Origin: Gavia stellata
Taxonomy: Eukaryota > Chordata > Aves > Gaviiformes > Gaviidae
NCBI RefSeq assembly: GCF_030936135.1
Contig: NC_082606.1
Coordinates: forward strand, 8,612,755 to 8,676,754
Direction: 5' to 3'
Length of the DNA: 64,000 nucleotides
The notes under the pieces were generated by a model. It searched no databases. It was not told the DNA's origin and was given only the letters and a program-made list of their open reading frames with translations. The position numbers and the translations under genes are program-made. Positions 14,620-25,520 of this stretch are shown piece after piece. Position 1 is the first letter of the stretch. The number at the start of each line of letters is the position of its first letter.

Positions 14620-15540
14620 GAAGTTCCCATCCGCCTAACTGCCCCCGCGCCCCTCCGGCCAGCTCCGCCGGTTGAGGCGGCCCGCCCCGCCGCGAGCCGA
14701 CGATCGTTGCCGCCACCGGTACGGGGCGGAGCGGGGCTGAGGAGAGGAGGAGAGGAGGGGAGCCCACCGCCCCCTCCCCCCGCGCGGGCCCCACCCGCCA
14801 GGAGATAACGCCCCGCACGGTGCGGGGCAACACCGCGGCTCCCGCCCCCTGCCACCCCCCCGTACCTGAGACGCTAAGGCCGAGGGGGAAGAGGCGGGTG
14901 CCGCCGGCGCCCTGCTCAGGGCCGGAGGGGAGGAAGCGGCCCCGGCGGGCACCGCAGGGACCCCGCGTCGCTGCCTGGCGCGGCCCGACAGGCCACTGCC
15001 GCCTCCTCCTCGGCGGCGCCCTGCCCCGCCGCCCGTCCCTCGCGGCGCCGCTGCCCCCCGGCCTGGCCGCAGCCGCCCGGGCCCCGGTGACACGCCGCGA
15101 GGCGGGCGACGTTTTGTTGTTGCGCAGCCCCCGCCGCCGCCGCCGCTCCCTCCCCAGACGCAGCGCGACACTCCGTGCTGCTTTACAGCAGCCCGCAAAG
15201 CGCAGTCGCGCCGGTTCGCGCCCCTCCTCCCGTCAGGCGCCGCTCGTAGAGCCGCGCCTGCGCCGGGCCGGGCCTCCTGCTGGGCGGAAACGGTGGCGCA
15301 CCGCGGGGCTCCCCTCACCCTCAGGTGCCCGGGCCGTGCCGGCACCCCGCTCGGCGCGGAAACAACGCCGCCGCCGCCTTCAGCGCCTCCTTGCCCTGAA
15401 GAGGACAACGAAGACTGAGCAGACGTCGGGGAAGGCAGCTCAGGCGGGACGGCAGCAGGCAGCCGCCACTGCCCTGGTCCCGGCCAGCCTCGCTCGACCC
15501 ACCACCAGCCTCACTCGGGGGCAGCAGTGCTGCTGCACTT
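14620..15540. promoter_or_regulatory. RNF111: CpG island: RNF111 promoter region
   Basis: There is an abrupt rise in G+C and CpG density compared with the AT-rich flanks, including a CCG triplet run at 15130-15146. It lies upstream of the minus-strand RNF111 coding exon, as expected for its promoter. Open frames of 257 and 297 codons run in opposite directions through it. They are by-products of low stop-codon frequency in GC-rich DNA, not genes. The transcription start cannot be fixed by eye. Confidence 0.8.
14866..15400 (-). other. RNF111: RNF111 non-coding first exon (3' end placed, 5' end approximate)
   Basis: On the minus strand the sequence GTCTCAG|GTACGG places a strong 5' splice donor with its last exonic base at 14866, inside the CpG island. 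Splicing from here to the acceptor at 4178 would give a leader that joins the short 5' UTR segment before the ATG. The upstream boundary (start site) is a guess bounded by the island. Other donors in the island are possible. Confidence 0.45.
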
Positions 15541-16979
15541 CTCCTTCTATATCTTGTATAAAAGCATTAGTTTTCTGCCCAGCCATGTCTCTTCCTTTTG
15601 CATCGCAGTATGTGATGGCTGGTCAGCTGCAGCTAAGCTGTCAGAGTAGAACCATGAGCTACCAGGCCTCTCTGCGGCGCTGCCTGGGCTGCCATGGCCA
15701 CCTGCATCATTAGATCACTGCGCTGGTCCTTCCCCACCGCCAAGCCTGGTGCTCTTAGGAGCTGCATTAGCAGTGTATCGCGCTGCCTTCCTCGGAGCCA
15801 AACAAGAGGTGCACCTGCTAGGAAACACAGACCAATCGCATTTACTCTCTTTAGAAATAGGGATTGAATTTACATTTACTGCAGTAATGCACTTACTGAC
15901 TTGCGAAAGGTGACCCTGCCCACTCTTCCCATTTACCACTACACCAGTGATGTCAATGTACCTTGTAAGGAACTTCTCCAGCTGAGGTATGTGCCCTCTG
16001 TAGAGTGACCAAGCCTCACACCTACCAAACAGCACAGTAAGCATCACAACTTTGTGAAGCCTCCGATTTAGCAAAAAGCCTGAGTGTTTGTTAACTTTGT
16101 AACTGCCCAAGGCTGCCAAAGGCCATGGTATTTTTCCACCAGAAAGGACCTTTCATCAATGTTAGTGTACACGCTCAAAACCACTTCCAGCTTAAAACAC
16201 TGGATAGAAAAGGGTTGTACACTGTCAGTAACCTACAGATGCATAAACCCAAGATTTTGGGGCAGTCTGATCTACCAGTAGTTAAAGATCTTACTCAGAA
16301 TCCACTGCCACTACAGAGTCACCAGTATACAGGAGTTCTTACATGTTTTGGAGGAGCTAAACAACCTTCATGCATCATTACAAAAGAAATGGTCATTGGG
16401 AAAAAATGCATTTTGAGACTATTAATCGAATTAGTTTCTGAATGGAATTTCCTTAAAGCAAAAGTGGATAAAACAACATGGAAACTATTTCTCACACAAG
16501 GAAAAAAGGCTTTAAGGACAGACTCTACTTCAATAAATGCCTACCTCAAAAGAAGATACATTCCTAGGGGCAGGAAAAAAGATTACTAAGCAAAGGAATA
16601 TCCAAGTATGCAAAAAAGTGTAGAAACAAAGTGCAAAAGGTGCTAGACCACATAAATTATATGAAAATAAACAAGTTTTTCAGCTTTATGCATAATGCCA
16701 GAGCACTGGAAAAAGTGAGACCCACATATAGTGAAGGCAGAAAAAAGGATCACAGGTGATTTTGTGTGGTTCCAGAACCAAAGAAATAATTCATTTCCAT
16801 TTTCAATAAAGATAAAAATACACGTCATCCAGCATTAACTTGCTACCTTTTTCTACATAGTTTTTTTTGGCTGTTTGTTGTTTTTTATTTTTTAAATTAT
16901 GGAAATACAGTATGTCGCGTCCAGACAGACTTCAGTAAACAATGACATAGGGCCACATATGAAATAACCACTGAAACTG

Positions 16980-17440
16980 AGGAGAATGGGGAGCAGTATA
17001 AAAATGAGAAACATGACTAAAATGCGCAACAGGAGATAGCAACAGACAGTGGAAAGAAGCTATCATATTCGATGGAGGTCACTAATGGCTTGACTGTGTA
17101 AGCAATTTTAGTGTTTTTCATTAACGACTGGAATCAAAGTTGAAATATATTAACAAAAATCTTCTGGGGGAAAAAAAAAAAATCAAGATGATACACAGGC
17201 AGAACTGAATGACCTTGAAGACCAGACTAATAGGAGCAAGGTGAAAAAAAGTAGAGTAAAATATAAAGAATATGCACTTGAATATTAGTAACTAGAAGTT
17301 TTGGCATGTATTGGGTATTTGTCTGGTAGAAGGCAGTAGGATGAGAACTTCAATAAACTATGTAATTAAGAAAATGACCAACAGCCAACAACATTATATA
17401 GATGTGGAAAAAAGCAAACGTCTGTACAGTATTTTAGTCT
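16980..17440 (+). mobile_element. Degraded CR1 LINE fragment (probable)
   Basis: Scattered phrases resemble the 3' half of CR1, in the right order: a TTCATTAACGACTGGAATC stretch like the usual TTCATTAATGACTTGGATG, then a GATGATACACAGGCAGAACTGAATGACC-type passage (17188 onward), then AGGAGCAAGGTG. It is heavily mutated with many indels and boundaries are vague. It could be chance similarity in part. Confidence 0.35.
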
Positions 17441-18806
17441 AAATATTTTTCAAAGAGAGAGAGGTTTCAATGCTATCGTAAAAATGATTCATGATGTAGT
17501 CTTACAACTACTCTACCTATCTTCTTTTTAAATGTATTCAGGGAAGATGAACTCTTATGTTAACAGGACACTCAAGGGAACATAGCATATATGAGAGGAA
17601 GCTAATGAAATCTGGCTGGATTATCTTAAGAAACAAGACAGAGGAGTGTGCTCTATAAGCTGATCAGAGGCTAATACCAATAAAAACAATACACCAACTA
17701 GTCATGTATTTACCTAATAATTGTTTTGAACACTCATGCCACAGATGACAGAAAGGCAGTTCTTGGCAGAGAAAATGTACAGTCACTCTATGCTCACCAA
17801 CTGAAAGACATACAAAGACCATTTCAAACACAAAAAACGAGGGGCTATAGAGTGGCTAGAAACTTCAGTTCACAAATTAAAAAGCAATGTAGGGTAAGTA
17901 CAGATACTCTCGATTTTCTCCCAGTACAAAGTCAGAGCAGCCAGGTGACCTGTAAATGCTTTAACTGTATATGATTTTGTAGACCTTTCCTCCTTGGGTA
18001 AATTAAAATAAAAGCAGAATTCCTAGGATCTTTATAAGCTATAATTTCCTAATTCCTGTTTCACTATGGGCTACCAGCTGACAAGAATCTAGTAAGTTGT
18101 GGGCCAGCTCACCCTTAAATTAACACTTGATAGAAATTAGTTTGTCACGTACTGACTGATTATTAACAATATTTTTAAAGAAAACTGATGGAGAAAATGC
18201 ACTTCTACAGAATTATTCACAATTATTTTTAAATAGTTTTTTTAATTTTTTAACTTCTATCTATGCATTCTGATATATTTATTAAAGTTACTTCTGCGAT
18301 TATTTTAGGAGATAGACAGTTGTCTTGAAAATATTTTATTGATTCCTTGCTCAAAACCGAAAGATTATCCTTTTTTACACTTCTTAGCTAGAGAAAAACA
18401 AAAGGTTAAATCGATTCATTCTAAATCACTAATGCAAATTTCAGAATAGCTTTCAAGCTATAGTGTCATCAATTCATACTGAACTCTTCAACTTCTTCTA
18501 ACTAGAGCTAAACAAAACCATTTATACGTGCACCCCAGGGCCTGGCAGAACTAAAGACTGGGAGAAGAAACTATCTTTATCTAAGATCAAAATATGCCAA
18601 GCAGCAGGAGATTGCACTTTACATTTTTGGCAAAAAGACAAAAATCAAAGCAAACCCCTATCCTGAGGTACCTTCAGCAGCTCGGTTTCATAGTTGGACA
18701 CAGATCTATGCAGGAGTGCTGTTTCAGTTGGCTTGCTCACGAATGAAAGCTAGACACAGCTTTTTCCAGATGCTAACAGCAGCTTCTGAAACACAGTCCT
18801 ACTGGG

Positions 18807-18812
18807 CACGTG
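18807..18812. promoter_or_regulatory. Perfect E-box CACGTG
   Basis: A CACGTG palindrome (context GGGCACGTGGCC) lies in a slightly GC-richer patch of the intergenic region. It is a candidate bHLH site. Only the motif is seen. Confidence 0.2.
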
Positions 18813-21624
18813 GCCAAGATGCAAGCCACTCACTTTAAGAAAGAGATGTCTTTGCTCAGAGTTCTGTTAACCGCAAGCCTGGTAGTGTCCAGGACAGTAT
18901 GAATAGTATATACCTATAAATTTCCTGCCTATATACAGGAGCATGTATCTACTGTCACAAATACTGCTTCTGGAGGAGCTCAAAATCACTTGCAGCCAGA
19001 GTATTAATCCAGATGAAACAGCCCATCCTTGACATTTACATCATGTGTAAACTTTAAATGGACCATACTTAAGCATATATTTAAATGTTTGTAAGTGTTA
19101 AGTCAATTTACAATTACTAGCAACATTAATAAACCATAAAGCCTCTTGTGGTAGTATGTTGTGGGGATAATACAGAAAAACATATCACAAAAATGGTGTG
19201 ATATTCAGATGATACAAATTGTCACAGCTCTAATCAGTCCAGATAAAGATTGTACCAGTGAAAACTGGAGAACTAGGGAAGAGATAAAAAATGCTGCAAT
19301 ATTTTTATTATGAAAAATTGCTAGTAGGAAACAAGAAAAGACTGATGCATTTGCAGAGTCAAAAATAAAACCTCGACAGCTGTCTGTGCTATATATTTTA
19401 TGATTATAAATACAGGAAATTTTCTAACATGATTGATCTAAGAGCTTCAAAAGCTCTGGAAAACAACATGCACCACTCAGACAACTGTATATTTTTAAGA
19501 TATATGCAAGAACAAAATACCCTACATTACAGTAAAACATAGATACAGAAATGACCCACTAGTGACTCATTTAATTTCATCTTGTACAGCCTGATGATAA
19601 GGCTTTGAAAGGTTAGAAACAGCATTTTCACAACACATTACTTCAGAAATTATGCAAATCCTTACTAAGGTCTCAAACAGTTAGATATTCTAGTAAGATA
19701 TTTTAAGTATTTAAGTTATCCTATAATTAAGAAGGTGTGGTATATATAATTACTTAGAAATAGCTACTTTGTTGATGGTATTTTTAATGGGTCTTTTTCT
19801 TATAAAATACCACCAACCTGTTAATAGAAAGATCCCACGAGATATTCCTTTATATTCTTTCAGTGCTTGTACAATAATGGGGCCAAATATATTTCTGTGT
19901 TTTAATGATGAATCAGCAGCTATTTTTAGGGCAATTAGGTTTAAAACAAACAAAAGCATCCTGCATTTAATGATCTGATTTTACACTAAGAAATTCTATT
20001 GCCGTTTCCTAGCACGTACATATACTTTCAGTAGTAAAATAAAGGAAAATATTTGTGTTCAATTTACAAATAAATTCTGTTCTTCTCCTTTCTGTTCTGT
20101 AGAATTGCAACGAGAGCTACTTAGAGATTAGAAACTAATTTCAACAACGTTCTTCTGACTGCTCATCATACAGTATAACAATAATACATCAGAAAGAAAA
20201 CTATACATTTGGAGTGGAAAAAGCTATTTTTACAGCAGTGATGCGTATTAAATTATCAGTGATTCTTAATCTCAAAATGTATCTATTGTCAGGCATTCAC
20301 TGAAAATGTCTCAAATGGTATTACTCATTCTTGCTTTGTCTGCAGAGGAGAGAGAGCAGCAAACATACCAGCTAATAATTTTTAAATGTAAGCTTGCTCA
20401 GAGGTTTGAATACAGTCAGACTGATGTCAGGAACTACTAAAAACAAAGTTTGAAATTGTAGTAACCAGGCAATGTAACATGAGAACTGGGACAAAAATCC
20501 ATGCCTTTCAAAGTAAAAGGGACTCTTCCTGTTGATTTCAGTTAATCTAGCATCAGCCCAATATCTCACTCTCTTTAAAAAAAGAGTTAAATCCACAAAG
20601 GAACTGAGTCATTCCATCATTTATTGCTGTAATAACTAGTTTTGATGTAGTCAGCACCCAAAGTAGAATCCAAAATACTGTATTAAAAAAATTGGATTTC
20701 TGAAGCAAACAAAGAAAAGCCTAAAGTTAAGAGTGAAAACACACATTGCAAGAATCAGTTTTTAAACGAGTATGTTAAGCAGAGAACTCCAATACAGCTT
20801 TGCTGAAAAAGACATGGAAGAGCAATGTGCCTCAAATGAGACAGGACTCTGTTTAATTGTAGGTTCTTTATTTGGAGGTCACCTTCCAGCACCCCCAATC
20901 CCTCCCCTTTCCTTAAACCAACATCTTTTTCGAAGGTTTTTTAGAAGGGGATATGGACAAATGGGTGACTGTGTGAAGAGGAGAAAACTGGGACAGCCTG
21001 TTCAACTCTAGGTGAATGCTCTAGTTAGGCGGCTTCCTTACAAAAAAAATAAAAAAAGGCAAGAACTACCTCTCTGTGTTTTAAAAAACATTGAGTATCA
21101 CTGCATTTTTACAGAGCCAAATCATGTTAAAACTGCAGAGAGTATACCAACTGCATTAAGCCATAAAAGAAGATAAAATAGCTAGTGTTTGGTCCTCCAT
21201 TATGCTTCAGTGTGAGGTTGGCAACAGACTGGTCAGCACTGTTGAAACTGGGATAATATTCTATGCAGAAAAAAAGCAAAATTACACAGCCCAGGGAAAA
21301 ACATTAAAAATCTAAGGATGTTCACAACTTTCAGGTGTCTCACATACAAGACAGATGAAAAAAGAATGTACAGGAGCACTGTTTTGGACTTCTGTCTTTG
21401 TTGTCGTTTATATATGAGTCTCTGGGCCAAACATTTCTCTTCTTTCAAAGTCTATTACCATTTCCTAATCAAACTTCACCACAAATTTCAGAACCTAATG
21501 GTATAAAACAATCTTCTCCTTGAAAACTAGTAGATGTTTCAAGAGACTACAAAAGGACAAATAGAGTATTTTTCTTTAAAAAAAAAAAACCAAACAATCC
21601 AACAAACAAGAAGTTAGAAATCAG

Positions 21625-22715
21625 CCAACTTAATTAAAATTCCTGGACAAACTGGAAATATTTGTAGATACCTGGAAAATAACAAAGTGATAACAACCAA
21701 CATGATTTGTTCAGGACAATCTTTCAAACCAACCTAATTTCCACTTATGGTTCCACAGACATGAATAAACTGACGATCTTCACTCCAGCAAGGCTTTTGA
21801 CATTCTGTTCCATCGACATTTTCATAAGGACGATAAGGAAATTTGATCTGGACAGAAACTACATAATCTGGTGCAAACCTGGTTGTACTCAGAGGATCAC
21901 AATTAGCAGTTTACTATCAAACTGTAAGTTTATCTCAAATACAATTCCTCACACACTTCAATATTGTAGTATCTTCGGGTAAATGCTTAGAGATTACGCT
22001 TATAAACCTGCAGCTGACACCAGGTTGAGAGATACTACAAAGAGCAGAACTCAAGACTACAGTTTGGAATCATTGCAGGAGGCAGGAATTCTATAAACAC
22101 AAATGCAAAGTTCTGCACCTAGCAAGAAATAACCAACTGCACAGAAAAGAGATATTGTAATAAACATGCAGAAAAAAAACCCAGTAGGTAGAGTGGATCA
22201 CAAGCAGAACACGTCAACAAGTTCATGAGGTTGAAAAAGGCATACAACCTACTGAATGCATAATCAGAAGTGTTGTCTCCAAGACAACTTCGAGAAGTTG
22301 TGGTAAGATTGGACAGGAGGTAGAGGGGTGCAACAACAAAAGGTCATGTGTTTCAGAACTCTGATTAAAAAAGGGAAATAATCCATGCTTTTAATCAAAA
22401 AATAAAAGACTGAATAAAAATATGGTAACAGTCTTAGTTTATGTAAAAGCATGCTGCACAAAGAAAGGGAACAGTGTCCTTTATATTCACTTTGAATAAG
22501 GTGCCTAAATTGCAGCAAAAGGGATTTAATCTAGATATTCAAAAAAGGGTAGTTAAGGACTAGACTGCCCGAGGAACGAGTGGAATCCGTGTTTAAGGCT
22601 TTAAGAACAGGTTAGGCAAACATCCATCAAGGTTGTTTTCATAATAGCTTATTGTGCCTTGAGGCAGGAGGATGACTGAGAATACATCTTAAGGTCACTT
22701 TTGGCTCTGTTGGTT
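21625..22715 (+). mobile_element. Old CR1 LINE, 3' part of ORF2 to 3' end
   Basis: Colinear similarity to amniote CR1 runs for about 1.1 kb. The segments are: an ORF2 segment (ACCAACCTAATTTCC near 21730; AGCAAGGCTTTTGACATTC near 21788, from the reverse-transcriptase region); the phrase AATGCAAAGTTCTGCACCT near 22104; GTGGATCACAAGCAGAACA near 22193; AGGTTAGGCAAACATCCATC near 22610; and the 3' end with AGGTCACTTTTGGCTCTG. It is 5'-truncated and full of substitutions, stops and frameshifts. A 91-codon frame at 21707-21982 is a relic of ORF2. CR1 copies by reverse transcription; this one is dead. The divergence suggests an ancient insertion. Confidence 0.8.
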
Positions 22716-22726
22716 GCTTTTTATTT

Positions 22727-22747
22727 GGGGGCGGGGGGGTGGGAGGG
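22727..22747 (+). repeat. G-quadruplex-prone run
   Basis: Four G-runs separated by single bases (5, 7, 3 and 3 G) satisfy the usual G3+N1-7 quadruplex rule. The run sits about 12 bases beyond the 3' end of the CR1 copy. Confidence 0.7.
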
Positions 22748-24179
22748 TGTTAGGTGTACAGCTTTGACATCTACATGACATCAACCAACAAGCAGTGAGG
22801 TTTAGGTAAGTCAAGCAACCCCTATGAAACAGTGCGAGTGCTGTATTTGTTAGCCCTCTCATCTTCTTTCCTAAAATTGGACACAGTAAACTTGTCTTCA
22901 CCAATACTAGAACCTAACCCGTGCGTTTTGTGTGTATTTGTACAACAGTTTACCACCATAAAACTGACAGCCCTGATTGACACTTTGTTGCACTGCTGAA
23001 TTAAAAATAATATGCAAATTAAATACATTTAGGACTTTTTCCATGCACTGTTTAAAATGTTACACAACACTCACAAAAATCTGTTTCTGTAGTCTAAAGT
23101 TAAGCTAAAGAGTTCATTTATTAACCTCAAAGTCAATTCTAATGTATTTATGTTAATACAAATGTTATTGCAGAAAATATAATAAGCAAGAATATATAAT
23201 CATATCTTATTTAAGATTGTTCATTTTATAAAATCTTGGTACCAAGTGCCACAGCAGCATTATACATCTAAACCATACATGCAATTATCTGTCCAAACCG
23301 TGTTTTCTTTTAGACTTCTGTGCATGCTTAACTTTTAAATACATGGATATTGGTCTCTGTTAACTGATAACTAGCTGAGCAAAGTATTACTGAAATACTT
23401 CAAGTGCATTTTGAAAAGAAAGAGGAGGATGGTATTACAGATCTTTGTAGGACTCAGGACTTAATTTGCACAAAAGGTTGTTTAACCAGAATTTATTAAA
23501 TAAAATGAACCCTCATTAATTTTTTCATTTTTATCAATATGCAATTTCTGAGCAGAGACAGAACAAGAGGATTGCTGTGACTTAAACTTAAGACGTACTT
23601 AAGTTCACAGATTCTGCCTCATTTGAAGATTTAATAGCAGCTGTAACATCTAATATTGACAAAATAACTTCAAGTGTTCCCTACAGAAAGTGAATGAAGA
23701 GGTAACTAAGAGGTAGTAACACCTTCCATTACTTGGTACAAATACAGCCTAATAAATCATAACAAAAGGTACTTTATTTGTTAACAATTGAAAACTTTAG
23801 TATTGTGCTTCTAGAATACTTCCAATAAAAAACTGTTAAGCAAATAGATCTACTTCTCCCTAGATTATTCTTCCTCTAAAATCATTGGAGCTACTGATTA
23901 AAGAAACTACTATTTCACCTGAGTAAAACTGGTAAAATCAGCATCAAATATTTACGCGTATTTCCTAAAGTCTGGGAAGTCAGTGGCCCGACCAAGCAAG
24001 AAGGTACAACCCAACTTGTTAATGCAAATGGAGAAGCACCAATAAAATGTAAATAAATATTTTGCATTTATTTAGGAAAAAAAATTAAAAAAGAAAAAGA
24101 ATTATTCTGACACGAATCCCATGAACGCTTCATTACAAGAGCTAACAAACCGAAACAGCAGGTAAGTAGATGTGCCTCA

Positions 24180-25520
24180 GCAAAGCTTTCAAAAGCCCAC
24201 TAAGAGAAAACCTGCAGCAGATCCCCGCCCTGGGAGACCCCCCCACCCCCCCCTTCAGCGCGGCCCCGGGGCCGAGCGGCTGCTCCGAGCTCCGCTAAGG
24301 CCGCGCTGGAACCTTACGCTGTTGGCACTTGATCAATCTCGCTACACGTTTGCGCTAACACACACATGCAATCACCGCACATTTATTAAACGTTATTTTT
24401 TCCTGAACGGGCCCGCTGCTGCATAAAAAGGAAGTCTTCAAACACAAGCTCCGAAGAGAAACCAGCGAAACGCAAGCCCACGCAATCACGGTTAGCGTGC
24501 TGCTTCCTCGAGCCGGTCCCAGCCCCGGAGCCAGCGACACCTCCCCGCCTCAGCGCAGGCCCGCGGCCCCACGCCTCCCGCCAGGCCCGGCCCAGCCCGG
24601 CCCCGCCGCTGCCCGCACCGCCCCGGGGCACCTCATGGCTGTCAGCGCCGCTCCCTGCAGAAGCAAGAGCCCAGCCCCGAGCCGTGCTGAGCCCCAGCCC
24701 GTCCTTCCTGGGCGGGCTGCGCGGGGCCAAAGCGCAGCCCGGCACCCCCCACCCGCCCGGCCCGCCCGCCGCCAACCTCTCGCGGGGAGGTCCCGGGGCC
24801 AGGTGAGCCGCAGCACGCCTGCGCCGCGCCTCCAGGTCGGCCGCGGCCTCCATCCGGGTACTCGGCGCCCCGGCTGGGCGGGGGGGTTTCATTGTGCGTG
24901 CAGCTGCCGCGCTCAGTCGCTCTAAAATGGCCGCCGCCGCCTCGTCTCCCGCCGCCGCGGGGGCTCCCGCGGCACCCTCCGCCCCGGCGGCGGTGGCGCT
25001 GCCCCCCACTGAGAGCAAGAAGATCACCGACCTGCGAGTCATCGACCTCAAGTCGGAACTGAAGCGGCGCAACCTGGACATCACCGGGGTGAAGACCGTG
25101 CTCATCTCCCGGCTCAAGCAGGTGAGAGGCCGGCACAGGCCGCGGGGGCTGGCCCGGCCCGACCCGACCCGACCCGCCGAGGGGCCCGGCCCGGCGCCGC
25201 GGGCCGCCAGGCTCCGGGGGCGGGGCCCTCGCGGCCCCGCCGGCTGCCGCCGGTGTGAGGGGCGGGACCTCTCCCTGTGCCGGTGGAGGGGCGAGGGTCT
25301 GCCGCGACCGGGCAGCCCTGGCGGCGGCGCGCGGCCCCGGCAGTGCCCGCAGGGCGGCACGCCCCTCTCGGCTGCCGAGGTAGAGGGTGGCGGCCGGGCC
25401 GGGCTCGGTGTCCCGGCTGGCGGAGCCTGAGCCGGCCGGCAGAGCTCGCCCCGCGGCCTTGCGGCCCACCCGCGCTCCGGGCGCTGGAGCTCGTCAGGCG
25501 GCCGCCGGGGTGAGCCCCGG
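24180..25520. promoter_or_regulatory. SLTM: CpG island: SLTM promoter, first exon and start of intron 1
   Basis: A sharp CpG- and GC-rich island surrounds the SLTM ATG and extends about 400 nt into intron 1. The AAAATGGCC start context resembles a YY1-type downstream promoter element, but with a mismatch. Several overlapping GC-driven frames on both strands, including a 324-codon antisense one, are shadows of this island. I place no exact transcription start or TATA box. Confidence 0.85.
24927..25121 (+). CDS. SLTM: SLTM exon 1 (coding part): N-terminus and SAP domain, residues 1-65
   Basis: This exon encodes an Ala/Pro-rich leader and almost the whole SAP domain. It ends in phase 0 at AAGCAG|GTGAGA. 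SAP domains bind AT-rich scaffold-attachment DNA. The Ala-rich leader is the part of SAFB-family proteins that varies most between species. Confidence 0.95.

Larger units (their letters stand above)
4178..14865 (-). other. RNF111: RNF111 first intron (inferred), about 10.7 kb
   Basis: This AT-rich stretch lies between the coding exon and the CpG island. I see no exon with coding character on either strand; the many short frames lack conserved content. Isolated items inside it are a GC-rich inverted repeat at 12893-12918, an NRF1-like site at 11247 and an exon-like plus-strand patch ending in a GTAAGT donor near 10096. Extra non-coding 5' UTR exons could be hidden here and would not be visible from sequence alone. 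Confidence 0.6.
15541..24170. other. Intergenic region between RNF111 and SLTM promoters
   Basis: This is about 8.6 kb between the two CpG islands. I found no supported protein gene: the longest frame (154 codons at 16125-16589) has no homology I recognise and no conserved residue pattern. It contains an old CR1 copy (about 21625-22715), a probable second degraded CR1 (about 16980-17440), a G-rich run at 22727-22747 and a perfect CACGTG E-box at 18807. Most of the rest is AT-rich and featureless to me. Confidence 0.6.

Noticed and set aside
14820..15713. 297-codon plus-strand frame and 257-codon minus-strand frame overlapping in the first CpG island
   Set aside because: Both come from scarce stop codons in GC-rich DNA. 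They have Arg/Ala/Pro-rich random composition and no family I recognise.
16125..16589. 154-codon plus-strand frame in the intergenic region
   Set aside because: No recognisable domain, no promoter, splice or poly(A) context. Composition like the flanks.
19140..19340. Possible third CR1 fragment in the intergenic region
   Set aside because: Only a GATGATACAAA-type phrase matches. Too little ordered similarity to call.
20772..21011. 79-codon plus-strand frame with a Pro-rich stretch
   Set aside because: Short, isolated and without homology. Consistent with chance in unique sequence.
24894..24926. Upstream GTG in frame with the SLTM ATG
   Set aside because: It is in frame, but the ATG at 24927 has good context and gives the usual family N-terminus. 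A non-ATG start is not needed.
24386..25469. Long antisense frames (324 and 275 codons) across the SLTM first exon
   Set aside because: They are shadows of the SLTM exon and CpG island in other frames. No splice context or homology.
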